Shown here piece by piece: positions 17,820-26,280 of a stretch of DNA of 64,000 nt (positions are counted from its first letter, which is position 1; every line of letters begins with the position of its first letter). The notes below the pieces were generated by a model, which was not told the DNA's origin, searched no databases, and saw only the letters and a list, made by a program, of their open reading frames with translations. A program made the position numbers and the translations under genes. This stretch comes from Gracilibacillus salinarum. Its GTDB lineage: Bacteria > Bacillota > Bacilli > Bacillales > Amphibacillaceae. The stretch spans positions 4,164,001-4,228,000 of the forward strand of contig NZ_CP095071.1 of the NCBI RefSeq assembly GCF_022919575.1. The letters are read 5' to 3'.

Positions 17820-18485
17820 ATGATCAAGGCTGTTTTATTTGATTTAGATGGTACATTGTTAAATAGGGATGCTTCAGTACGGCATTTTATTACGAATCAA
17901 TACGAAAGACTAGCTTCGTTACATCACTTATCAAAAGATTCCTATATTATAAGGTTCATTGAATTAGACAACAGGGGCTATGTCTGGAAGGATAAAGTCT
18001 ACCAGCAGATGGTAGAAGAATTCGAGATAACGGGTCTAAGCTCAGAAGCATTGCTTGCAGATTATATCAGCCAGTTCCAGTTCAGCTGTGTACCTTTTGC
18101 TCATCTGAAAGAAACGTTGGATCATTTAAAACAGAGAGGTATCGCACTAGCTATTATTTCAAATGGTAAAGGACAGTTCCAATTGGACAATATAAAAGCA
18201 CTAGGAATTGAACATTATTTTGATACGATCCTGATTTCCGAGTGGGAAGGAATGAAAAAGCCAGATCCTCGTATTTTTCAAAAAGCGCTGGGGCAATTAC
18301 ATGTACAGCCTGATCAAAGTATATTCATTGGCGATCATCCGGAAAATGATGTGCTGGCAGCGCAGCGTATTGGTATGCAAGCTATTTGGAAAAAGGACGC
18401 AGGATGGAGAACGTGTTCTGCGGATTGGGCGGTGGATGACCTGAAGGAAATCTTACCAATCATCATTGACAATAAGTTGGGATAA
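17820..18485 (+). CDS. HAD-family hydrolase
   Basis: A 221-aa haloacid dehalogenase-type phosphatase. All four HAD motifs are present: I, FDLDGTL; II, AIISNGKG; III, Lys in GMKKPDPRIF; IV, FIGDHPENDVLAA. The helical cap domain lies between motifs I and II. The substrate is not evident; the PGP/YsaA-type subgroup is typical. ATG 17820 follows GAGGGGGAG. The upstream DNA is an R1 end, which may have replaced the native promoter region. Confidence 0.9.
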   Translation: MIKAVLFDLDGTLLNRDASVRHFITNQYERLASLHHLSKDSYIIRFIELDNRGYVWKDKVYQQMVEEFEITGLSSEALLADYISQFQFSCVPFAHLKETLDHLKQRGIALAIISNGKGQFQLDNIKALGIEHYFDTILISEWEGMKKPDPRIFQKALGQLHVQPDQSIFIGDHPENDVLAAQRIGMQAIWKKDAGWRTCSADWAVDDLKEILPIIIDNKLG

Positions 18486-18578
18486 CACGGTTTTACCTAT
18501 ACTGGTGTTATCACTACAATGACAAAATAAGCAATTCACGATTAATTTATTCTAAAAATAAACAAAGCAGGTGATACA

Positions 18579-19988
18579 GTGAGTTCTCTTTTAATTAAGA
18601 ACGCGAGAAATATTATAACAATGGACAATGACAGAAACCAATACGAAGGCGGAAGTATGTATATTGAGGGGCAGGAGATTATTGCCATCGGTGAGGATAT
18701 TCCATACCAAACCGCAGATAAAGTGATAGATGCGAAAGGGAAGATCATTTTTCCCGGTTTGATTAATACTCATCATCATCTTTATCAAACTTTTACCAGG
18801 AATATTCCACGTGCTCAGGATGTCGAATTATTTGATTGGTTGATCACATTGTACGATATTTGGCGTTACCTTCGTCCCGAAGACGTCTATTTAAGTGCAA
18901 TGGTTGGGTTGGGAGAACTATTAAAAAGCGGTTGTACTACGGTATCCGATCATTTTTATGTGTTTCCTAATTCTGTGAGCGGTGAGTTGATCGATGAGGA
19001 AATTCGTGCTGCAGCTGATTTGGGCATTCGTTTTTTTCCAACTAGAGGGTCCATGAGTTTAGGACGATCAAAAGGAGGATTGCCACCAGATGAGGTTGTT
19101 CAGGACGAGGAGACAATTTTGCGTGACTCCCGTAGAGTAATTGAAACATATCATGATGCTAGTAAATTTTCTATGTTACGTATTGGGGTGGCGCCATGTT
19201 CACCTTTTTCTGTCAGCAAAGATCTTTTAACAGAATCGTCTAGTCTTGCCCGCACTTATGGCGTTAGAATGCATACACATCTTGCGGAAACACAAGATGA
19301 AGAAGATTTCTGTCGAGAGAAACTGGGTCTCCGTCCGTTGGAACTAATGGAAGAAACAGGGTGGATAGGCGAGGATGTCTGGTATGCACACGGCATATGG
19401 TTTAATGATGAGGAAATAACGAAACTGGGAGCATGTGGGTGTGGTATCGCGCATTGTCCGAGCAGTAATATGAAGCTCTCATCCGGTACCTTTCCAATTG
19501 AGAAAATGCTTGCAAATAATGTGAATGTTGGTCTTGGTGTTGACGGGTCTGCTTCCAATGACGCATCCAGTATGTTACTCGAAGTGAAAATTATGAATCT
19601 CTTACATAAGTTACAGCACGGCTCTACTGCTTTATCAGCAGAGGAATGTTTATATGTGGCAACAAGAGGATCCTCTAAAGTTCTCGGCTGGGAGGATGCA
19701 ATCGGCTCATTAGAAGTAGGAAAAGCTGCTGATTTATTTATGATTGATACCAACAGATTAGAGTTTGCAGGTGCGTTGTTTGATGATACCTCTTTACCGG
19801 TACTAACGGGTACAGCACAGGTGGATACCACGATTGTTGGAGGAAAAGTGGTTGTGGAAGGTGGTCGTCTAGTCGGGATTAATGAAGAGCAAATCGCTTT
19901 CCAGGCACAAATAGCAGCAAACAGAATGCTGGAAATGGCAGCAAAGAATACAAACGTAAATTATCGTAGAAGACGTTCCAAGAAATAA
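18579..19988 (+). CDS. Amidohydrolase, 8-oxoguanine deaminase / atrazine chlorohydrolase-like
   Basis: A 469-aa metal-dependent deaminase of the TrzN/AtzB/8-oxoguanine deaminase group. Metal and substrate motifs are GLINTHHHLYQT (HxH), MHTHLAETQDEE, WYAHGIWF and GLGVDGSASNDAS. Start GTG 18579 has GCAGGTG upstream. Guanine deaminase and a purine-linked Rieske oxygenase lie within 10 kb, which favours an oxidised-purine substrate. The family also contains s-triazine and S-adenosylhomocysteine deaminases, so the assignment is moderate. Confidence 0.82.
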   Translation: MSSLLIKNARNIITMDNDRNQYEGGSMYIEGQEIIAIGEDIPYQTADKVIDAKGKIIFPGLINTHHHLYQTFTRNIPRAQDVELFDWLITLYDIWRYLRPEDVYLSAMVGLGELLKSGCTTVSDHFYVFPNSVSGELIDEEIRAAADLGIRFFPTRGSMSLGRSKGGLPPDEVVQDEETILRDSRRVIETYHDASKFSMLRIGVAPCSPFSVSKDLLTESSSLARTYGVRMHTHLAETQDEEDFCREKLGLRPLELMEETGWIGEDVWYAHGIWFNDEEITKLGACGCGIAHCPSSNMKLSSGTFPIEKMLANNVNVGLGVDGSASNDASSMLLEVKIMNLLHKLQHGSTALSAEECLYVATRGSSKVLGWEDAIGSLEVGKAADLFMIDTNRLEFAGALFDDTSLPVLTGTAQVDTTIVGGKVVVEGGRLVGINEEQIAFQAQIAANRMLEMAAKNTNVNYRRRRSKK

Positions 19989-20000
19989 GGTTAGAACGAG

Positions 20001-20029
20001 CAAGTATCATGGATTTTCCATGATACTTG
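20001..20029. terminator. Hairpin between convergent genes
   Basis: Perfect 13-bp inverted repeat (caagtatcatgga and complement) with a TTT loop. There is no strong T-run, so it may be a weak or bidirectional terminator. Confidence 0.55.
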
Positions 20030-20049
20030 CTGTTCCCAAGATCTTTGGC

Positions 20050-21840
20050 TTATGCTGCTAGCACGACTAGCTGATCTCCTTTATCGAGTGTTATTTTTTT
20101 CTGTAAGGTAACAAAAATTAATTTGCCATTTTTACTTTTCACACATAGCGGTGTACCTTCTATCGATCGCTCATTTCGATCTAATGTTTGCTTTTCCGTC
20201 ATTTCGATTGTTTTAAAAGTATAGCCAATGTTGACTTTCTTGTTTAATTCCCTAAAAGTTTCTTTTTCACCAAAAAGCATATTGGCTTTCATGGATGGCG
20301 AAAGCTCTTGGAGCTCCGATGTATTCTTAGCGATCGTAAGTGAAAAGGTATGATGATACCCGAATGTTGGCAGATAAGACTGGCATACAAGCGCATTATA
20401 TGCACCATCCCCCTTCATTGCCAATATCGTTTGATACGGTGTCATATCAATTTCAAAATCGCTTTGTTCCGAGAGAATTTCACCGTGGTAAGTGGATATT
20501 CCTAACTTCTTCGCTTGGTAAAGAAGGTCCTCAGAGGAATCCGCAATCAACGCCTGTATGTCTAAAGTCTTTAAATGAGCTGCAAGGGCAATCGAAAAAC
20601 TGCTCGCACCAACCATTATGACACCATTGGATGTCGTATTTGCCAAGCCCAGCTGCTTAGAAAGCGGTCCAATCGAAAAGCCATGGACACAAACCGTGAT
20701 AAAGACTAAAGCAAAAGTTAATGATGTTAAAATACTTGCGTTTTGATAACCATCCGCGATCAATACTTCAGCAAAATAACCAGAGACAGCCAATGCGACG
20801 ATCCCTCTTGGAGCGATCCATCCTACTAATGCTTTCTCCTTTAACGTAAGCTCTGTTCCAATTGTGGAAATCCAAATCGAGAGCGGTCGTACAAGAAAAA
20901 GCATCACTACGACAAAGCTGATAATCGGCCATGTGAATGTTTCGGTCAGAATCTCTCTCGTTAACGAAGCAGTAAGTAAAATGAAAACAGTAGAGGTTAA
21001 CAGAACTGATACATCTTCCATAAAATGCCCGGTACTGCCAATGGAGCGGATATATTTTTTTGTGCGGGCTAATGTAATGCCCATGATCGTCACGGCAAGC
21101 ATTCCCGTTTCATGCATGATCACTTCTCCGATCGAGAAACAAATTAATACGAAACATAAAATAAACGGGGATTTTAGGTATTCAGGAATTATCCCTTTTC
21201 CAATCAGGAGACTTACCAGTATACCAATGATATATCCAGCCATCACAGCGAGCAATGCAGCACCAAAGAAAGGAATAAAATCACTGAATTCAAATGACTC
21301 AGCAGATGTAATTTTTATGATTTCATACGCGAATAAGGCGAGGAGTGGGCCGATTGGATCAACGATAATTCCTTCCCATTTCAGTACAGAAGAAACCCTT
21401 GTTTTTAATTTAGCCTGTCTTAGTAATGGAATAATAACAGTTGGGCCTGTGACAACAAATAACCCACCAATGATAAATGAAATTTCCAGGTTAAGACCTG
21501 CAATAAAGTGAGCAGCTAAAGCACCGCCAATCCATGCTAAGAACGCGCCAAATGTTACGATGCGATAAACAGATTTAGAAATTCCTCTAAGCTCACGTAT
21601 ATCAAGGCTTGTACTTCCTTCAAATAAAATCAGGGCAACAGCAAGTGAAATAATTGGGCTGTATAGACTGCCAATCGCTTCCTGTGGATTGATAAAACCG
21701 GTAATCGGACCTATCAGTAGTCCGGCAATAGACATGATCACGATGGATGGCCATTGGATTCTCCATGCCAGCCATTGAGAAAAAATCCCAAGTGATATCA
21801 CTATAACAATACTAAACAAAGCAAATTCTGACGCTATCAT
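20050..21840 (-). CDS. NhaP/CPA1-type Na+/H+ antiporter with C-terminal RCK domain
   Basis: About 596 aa. The first ~390 residues form a 12-13-helix CPA1 antiporter (LILFEGSTSLDI, GPTVIIPLLRQ, and EGIIVDPIGPLLALF with the ion-binding Asp). Next come a Rossmann-like NAD-binding/TrkA-N segment (GVIMVGASSFSIALAAHL, LIADSSEDLL) and a TrkA-C-like end (GDQLVVLAA). The nucleotide-binding tail probably gates transport. GTG 21846, ATG 21843 and ATG 21840 are in frame. 21840 is used because AAGGTG needs some spacing. It suggests adaptation to salt or high pH. Confidence 0.88.
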   Translation of the reverse strand: MIASEFALFSIVIVISLGIFSQWLAWRIQWPSIVIMSIAGLLIGPITGFINPQEAIGSLYSPIISLAVALILFEGSTSLDIRELRGISKSVYRIVTFGAFLAWIGGALAAHFIAGLNLEISFIIGGLFVVTGPTVIIPLLRQAKLKTRVSSVLKWEGIIVDPIGPLLALFAYEIIKITSAESFEFSDFIPFFGAALLAVMAGYIIGILVSLLIGKGIIPEYLKSPFILCFVLICFSIGEVIMHETGMLAVTIMGITLARTKKYIRSIGSTGHFMEDVSVLLTSTVFILLTASLTREILTETFTWPIISFVVVMLFLVRPLSIWISTIGTELTLKEKALVGWIAPRGIVALAVSGYFAEVLIADGYQNASILTSLTFALVFITVCVHGFSIGPLSKQLGLANTTSNGVIMVGASSFSIALAAHLKTLDIQALIADSSEDLLYQAKKLGISTYHGEILSEQSDFEIDMTPYQTILAMKGDGAYNALVCQSYLPTFGYHHTFSLTIAKNTSELQELSPSMKANMLFGEKETFRELNKKVNIGYTFKTIEMTEKQTLDRNERSIEGTPLCVKSKNGKLIFVTLQKKITLDKGDQLVVLAA

Positions 21841-21940
21841 CATCACCTTCTGATTGTGTTAGACTTTCAGATAAGTATAGCTTTTCGTTTCTGTATTGTA
21901 AAAAAATACGCGCTGACAATAAATGACGATGTTCTGTTTA

Positions 21941-22045
21941 TCACGGTGCTAACCGTCTGTAAGACTCCCACTTCAAGCTTGAAGTATCACAAAGAAGCTA
22001 GGTGGGGGATAAACGGACGATAACTTCCTGATAAGTCTCACTTTA
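21941..22045. repeat. R2 hairpin repeat, complete
   Basis: Begins tcacggtgctaaccgtctgt and ends taagtctcacttta. Outer and inner stems are ccgtctg/cggacg and cccactt/aggtggg. It is non-coding and shared with copies near 24143, 30832, 36927, 41503 and 41705. Confidence 0.85.
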
Positions 22046-22075
22046 TGATATACTTTTAAAAAATGGTTGGAGGTA

Positions 22076-22534
22076 ATGTCGTTGAGTATTCACTTCAAAG
22101 TGGAAAGGTATGTGCAAGTATCTAAACAAGCAGCATATGAAGCTTTACTTGATCTCGATTCTGCAAAGGATTGGATGCAAGGATTAGTTAGGATAGAACG
22201 CTTAGACAGCGGGCCGTTGGCGGTGGGAAGCGAGTGGAAAGAAACACGAAAAATGTTTGGTACCCAAGCTACTGAACATTTTGAGGTGGTTGAACTTGAT
22301 GAACCAGATAAGGTAGTTTTCCGTTGCGATGGAACAAAAGGAACGACTGGAAAAGGAGAATATTTGTTTACCTATCTTCTTACCTCTGGACAAGATCAAA
22401 CAAAGATTACATTGCACGGTGAAATAAGCGGACTTACAGGATTTGCTAAATTGTTTGGTAAAATGATTGCCGGAACTTTCAAAAAAGCATGCGCCAAAGA
22501 CTTAGATGCGTTAAAAAATTTCCTGGAAAACTGA
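22076..22534 (+). CDS. SRPBCC-family protein
   Basis: About 152 aa with the START/Bet v1-like fold pattern: an N-terminal KVERYVQVSKQAAYEALLDL helix-grip start, SEWKETRKMFG, and a C-terminal amphipathic helix AKLFGKMIAGTFKKACAKDL. Such proteins bind hydrophobic ligands or polyketide intermediates, and no specific ligand is evident. The start is uncertain: ATG 22076 lies only 2 bases after GGAGG, whereas TTG 22082 has the ideal 8-base spacing. It looks monocistronic. Confidence 0.8.
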   Translation: MSLSIHFKVERYVQVSKQAAYEALLDLDSAKDWMQGLVRIERLDSGPLAVGSEWKETRKMFGTQATEHFEVVELDEPDKVVFRCDGTKGTTGKGEYLFTYLLTSGQDQTKITLHGEISGLTGFAKLFGKMIAGTFKKACAKDLDALKNFLEN

Positions 22535-22541
22535 GCAGTAT

Positions 22542-22576
22542 ACTGCCCTGAGACCTCTATTCTGGTTCAGGGCAGT
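22542..22576. terminator. Hairpin between convergent genes
   Basis: actgccctga (22542-22551) pairs with tcagggcagt (22567-22576). It lies between the SRPBCC gene and the minus-strand lipoprotein gene. No strong T-run. Confidence 0.6.
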
Positions 22577-22581
22577 GTGCT

Positions 22582-22875
22582 TCAAATCTCATTATTAAAA
22601 AGTATTTGATCTTGAGTAATGTCAATGATCTTTAGTCTGTTGGTTTTCTTAATAAATACAGATTTATATTTAATAGATCCATTTGACTCTTCATAGAGAA
22701 TAATTCGTTTATAGGGATTATTCTCTTTTATATTGACCGTATATTGGTCTATCTCCATATAGTTCTCCATATATCCATATTCTTGTAACTCTTCTTGTGC
22801 TTCTCCGCTTATGTCACCTGTGTTACAAGCTGTCAAGCTAAACACGATGATACATAACCATACTAATTTTTTCAT
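22582..22875 (-). CDS. Small lipoprotein of unknown function
   Basis: A 97-aa protein starting MKKLVWLCIIVFSLTAC. It has a lipoprotein signal with lipobox LTAC near residue 17, so it should be anchored on the outer face of the membrane. The mature part has charged, Tyr-rich strands (YMENYMEIDQYTVNIKENN) and no recognised domain. ATG 22875 follows AGGAGTGG; the upstream GTG is inside that site. Confidence 0.75.
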   Translation of the reverse strand: MKKLVWLCIIVFSLTACNTGDISGEAQEELQEYGYMENYMEIDQYTVNIKENNPYKRIILYEESNGSIKYKSVFIKKTNRLKIIDITQDQILFNNEI

Positions 22876-23122
22876 TATAACCACTCCTGTTATCTATTCT
22901 TTCCCTATTTTAGTAGAAAAAATTAAATAACTGATGAGATGAGGATGAGAATTTAATGAGAGTGTACTATCGATTATCTTCATTGTAACATTTTACAAGA
23001 AATACCGATTTTTTTGTGTATTCTATCCAATGACACTAGTTAGACAAAAATATAGGATATAGATAAGCAAAAACGCAATTACCAAAAGATAGTAAAATAA
23101 GTGGTGAAGAAGGAGCGATCGT

Positions 23123-24127
23123 ATGGGGGATAAGAGAAAAAAGTTAAACGGATTTGGTTTATTAGTTTGTGCACTGACAATGTTTTTATTAATGGCATGC
23201 AGCCAAGAAGGTTCTAGTAAGTCTGCATCAGGTGAAGGAGAAACAGCTTCAGTCAAGCTTATCCTGAACTGGTTTGCGAAAGCACAGCACGGTGGAATAT
23301 ATGCAGCAGAAGATCAAGGGATTTTTGCTGAGAACGATCTGGATGTCGCCATTGAACCCGGAGGTGCTCAAGTCTCGCCGATACAGCTGGTTTCTTCAGG
23401 AAGTGCTGAATTTGGGTTAGTACATGCTGATCAGCTTGTGACAGCTAGAAATGAAGGGATAGAATTAGTGGCTGTTGCTGCTACCATGCAAGGAAGTCCT
23501 CAAGCACTGATGTTTCATGAAGGGAAAGGAATAGAAGACTTCAGCGAAATGAATGGAAAGAAAGTATTTATTCAGCCAGGTATCGTTTACTGGGATTACT
23601 TACAAAATAATTATGATTTAAATGAAGTAGAAGAGCTAGCATATTCTGGTCAACATGCTAATTTCATCAGTGATCCGGATTCTGTCAGTCAGGCATTTGT
23701 CACTTCGGAACCATTTTTCTTAAAGCAAGAAGGGATCGAAACCGAAACAAAGCTGATCTCCGATTCCGGGTATGATCCGTATAATATTGTTTTGTTTGTT
23801 ACAAAGGATTACCTGGAGGAAAATAAAGAGATTGTCCAACGAATGGTAACCTCATTCGTGGAGGGATGGAACTATTATAAAGAATCGCCGGATGAGATTA
23901 CAGAAGTCATTCACAAAGAGACGCAAGATCTCTCATTAGAGGCGTTACAATTCGAACAGGAATCACAAGAAGAATTTGTCTTTGGCAGAGACGCAGCAGA
24001 ACATGGTGTTGGCTATATGACAGAGGAGCGCTGGTCTACTTTAATTGACCAATTATATGAGTTAGAATTATTGGACGAAAAATTTGATGCCAATGATATT
24101 TTCACCACTGAATTTTTGCCAGAATAA
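23123..24127 (+). CDS. Orphan NMT1/THI5-like ABC substrate-binding lipoprotein (ThiY-type)
   Basis: A 334-aa secreted lipoprotein with a signal helix and lipobox near residue 26 (LLMACSQ). An NMT1/THI5-type binding domain follows: LILNWFAKAQHGGIYAAEDQGIF, PGGAQVSPIQLVSSGSAEFGLVHADQL and IQPGIVYWDYL. Relatives bind pyrimidine thiamine precursors (FAPy/HMP), riboflavin precursors or alkanesulfonates. No permease or ATPase gene is adjacent and no TPP riboswitch is visible upstream. It either shares a transporter encoded elsewhere or is a remnant of an operon broken by the repeats that follow. Confidence 0.87.
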   Translation: MGDKRKKLNGFGLLVCALTMFLLMACSQEGSSKSASGEGETASVKLILNWFAKAQHGGIYAAEDQGIFAENDLDVAIEPGGAQVSPIQLVSSGSAEFGLVHADQLVTARNEGIELVAVAATMQGSPQALMFHEGKGIEDFSEMNGKKVFIQPGIVYWDYLQNNYDLNEVEELAYSGQHANFISDPDSVSQAFVTSEPFFLKQEGIETETKLISDSGYDPYNIVLFVTKDYLEENKEIVQRMVTSFVEGWNYYKESPDEITEVIHKETQDLSLEALQFEQESQEEFVFGRDAAEHGVGYMTEERWSTLIDQLYELELLDEKFDANDIFTTEFLPE

Positions 24128-24142
24128 AAAGTACGAAAGCTT

Positions 24143-24244
24143 AGCTAACCGTCTGTAAGACTCCCACTTCAAGCTTCGAGTATCACAAAGTACTAAATTT
24201 GAAGTAAACAGACGCTAACACCCTGATCAAAGTCTCACATTATA
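24143..24244. repeat. R2 hairpin repeat
   Basis: gctaaccgtctgtaagactc ... gaagtaaacagacgctaacaccctgatcaaagtctcac. Same ends as the copy at 21941, with a longer right part. Confidence 0.8.
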
Positions 24245-24329
24245 GTCAAGCATAAGCCGCATGTAACACGCATATCTTAGATGAGATGTCGTGCTACACG
24301 CGGTTTTTCTTATCAGTAAAGAAAGAAAA

Positions 24330-24952
24330 GTACAGTCACAGCAGTAATCACTTTGAACATGAAGCTGAGTTCCTATAATATGGATTATGTTAACTAGCAG
24401 CTTAGTGGTCATTTTGAAAAATTATGTGTGGTATGATACCGCTCCGTCCAACCACTCCGCGTCCTGCGGGGCACGGCTGGAGCTAACTTTGTGAAGAAGA
24501 ACGCTTCACAAAGTGGATCTCCAGCACCTGCACAATCCCGCGTGAGTCTCCGTTGTTGGCCTCCGCTGATGTATAGCTCCACAATTTATGCGACAGTTAG
24601 GATATGAAGCACTAACTGCAAGATTTAAACCTTAATTGATGAAATACATTGCTAAGCACCACTGCTTCTAGCTGTTCCAATCGTTGTAGTACTTCCCATT
24701 AGCGTAGGAAATAGGCGGAGACTCCCGTGGAATCAGCGCGAGCTGAAGATCCACTTATGAAAGAAAAGAATTTTCTTTCATAAGTTAGCTGAAGTCGTGC
24801 CCACAGGACGCGGAGCCTATTTCCGGAGCTTTGCTAAGCAGATAATCTATATCAAAATGACTATTTGGCAATAAAGCCTTAGTTAACATAATCCATATTA
24901 TAGGAAGTTTTTTATTAATGAAGTCAATTAGGACCGGGGGGCGGTTATGCTT
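24330..24952. repeat. R1 dispersed repeat, complete, core orientation 1
   Basis: The left flank (tacagtcacagcagtaatca) begins near 24330. Inverted-repeat ends carrying CTATAATATGGATTATGT lie at 24370-24392 and 24884-24906. Between them, unit A (GC-rich, about 24440-24570) comes before unit B (gcgtaggaaataggcggaga ... ggacgcggagcctatttccg, about 24705-24838). The right flank (caattaggaccgg ... ggttatgct) runs to about 24952. Each unit can fold into long hairpins. No gene lies between 24128 and 25255; the space is R2, R1 and an R2 fragment. Confidence 0.9.
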
Positions 24953-25041
24953 ATTTAGTGTTCTGCGCCGTACTTCCGGGACATTGCTAAGTGAATAAAA
25001 CCTTTCAAAATTACCACAACAACATACAGTCTCGCTTAACA

Positions 25042-25125
25042 TTAACCGTATAACACCCTGATAAGTTTCGCTAATGATCATAGGGTTCAAAAATCCCCAC
25101 TTAACAAAGTCTCACTTTATTTGAA
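25042..25125. repeat. R2 right-part fragment
   Basis: taaccgtataacaccctgat ... aaagtctcactttat. This matches the right half of the long R2 copy at 41503-41647. Confidence 0.7.
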
Positions 25126-25195
25126 GTAGTTTTCGTATTTTCCAATAAAATAGCATAAGTAAATCTATTTTTCATAGACTAGTAATAACTTTAAA

Positions 25196-25210
25196 TCGTA
25201 ATGATTTTGG
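25196..25210 (+). promoter_or_regulatory. Putative Zur box upstream of the YcgR/YcgQ-like pair
   Basis: TCGTAATGATTTTGG keeps a perfect left half and 4 of 7 right-half positions of the Bacillus Zur consensus TCGTAATnATTACGA. It lies 46 bases before the permease start. Zur binding would mean repression when zinc is plentiful. Confidence 0.5.
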
Positions 25211-25255
25211 TTTGTTGGATAACAAGAAAATGTAATAAGCGGGAGGAATGCTGAA

Positions 25256-26263
25256 ATGGGCAGTTTTCGAAATACTATCACAGATGTAACTGGACTTTTT
25301 TTATTTGGATGTTGTGTGTGTATTTTGCAGATAAGCAGTACGTTTAAAGGGGTATTTACGTTACCAGATTCTATCTATAATTTAAATACTATTTTTTTAA
25401 GTATTTTAATTGAAGCCTTACCTTTTGTCCTGATTGGTGTCTTGATTGCTGGTGGGATTCAAATATTTATAACTGAAGATTATATCAAGCGGTTAATACC
25501 AAAGAATAAATTTTTGGCTATCGTTATGAGTTGTGTCGTAGGTGCGTGTTTTCCAGCGTGTGAGTGCGGCATTGTTCCCATTGTCAGACGATTGATAACG
25601 AAAGGAGTACCTATTTATGCGGGGATAGGGTTCCTGTTAACCGGACCGCTTATTAACCCGATTGTAATTTTATCTACTTTTATGGCATTCGGAAATGATC
25701 TTAATATAGCCATTTCCAGAATGATGATAGGATTTGTCATTGCGATCGTGATCGCTACGGTTATTAGTGTGTTGTTCAAATCGAATCAATTGAAACAGAC
25801 AAGCACACATAATGCTGGTTGTTCACATCATGTAGAAAAAACATCAACATCTATCATTGAGAAATGTACTAATGTCTTTCTGCACGCTGTCGACGAATTT
25901 TTTGATATGGGTAAATATCTAATCATGGGTGCATTGGTAGCAGCTTTTGTCCAAACATACATATCATCAGAAGCGCTAGTAGCATTAGGTGATGGACAGG
26001 CCATTTCTTCTACCGCTGTCATGATGGGCCTTGCTTATTTTCTTTCTCTCTGTTCAGAAGCAGATGCTTTTATTGGGGCTTCCTTTCGTAATTTATTTCC
26101 AACCTCTGCTATTTTGGCGTTTCTCATTTATGGTCCAATGATCGATCTGAAAAATACGTTTATGTTGTTAAGTACTTTTAAAGCAAGATTTGTTTTCATT
26201 TTTTTAGGAATTGTTACGTTTACCGTGTTCCTTACCATGCTTTTACTTAGTGGATTGTATTAA
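25256..26263 (+). CDS. YcgR-like permease (DUF318/UPF0718)
   Basis: A 335-aa membrane protein with about eight helices in the COG0701 permease pattern. Signature elements are the cysteine-containing loop GACFPACECGIVP, GVPIYAGIGFLLTGPLINPIV, and the second-half repeat LSLCSEADAFIGASF. Members are predicted transporters or channels that are often encoded next to YcgQ/DUF1980 proteins. Conserved cysteines and His-rich partner suggest a metal-related role, and a Zur-like box upstream points to zinc. ATG 25256 has GGGAGG upstream. Confidence 0.85.
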   Translation: MGSFRNTITDVTGLFLFGCCVCILQISSTFKGVFTLPDSIYNLNTIFLSILIEALPFVLIGVLIAGGIQIFITEDYIKRLIPKNKFLAIVMSCVVGACFPACECGIVPIVRRLITKGVPIYAGIGFLLTGPLINPIVILSTFMAFGNDLNIAISRMMIGFVIAIVIATVISVLFKSNQLKQTSTHNAGCSHHVEKTSTSIIEKCTNVFLHAVDEFFDMGKYLIMGALVAAFVQTYISSEALVALGDGQAISSTAVMMGLAYFLSLCSEADAFIGASFRNLFPTSAILAFLIYGPMIDLKNTFMLLSTFKARFVFIFLGIVTFTVFLTMLLLSGLY

Positions 26264-26280
26264 AGGAGGGAGATGAAGCT

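Noticed and set aside
20864..21511. Plus-strand frame of 215 codons
   Set aside because: Antisense to the NhaP-type antiporter; no start signal and no family resemblance.
22885..23122. TPP riboswitch upstream of the ThiY-type binding protein
   Set aside because: No CTGAGA or THI-box consensus is present in the upstream region.
24330..24952. tRNA or rRNA genes in the GC-rich intergenic segments
   Set aside because: The GC-rich stretches are R1 repeats found at ten loci; no cloverleaf or rRNA signature is present.
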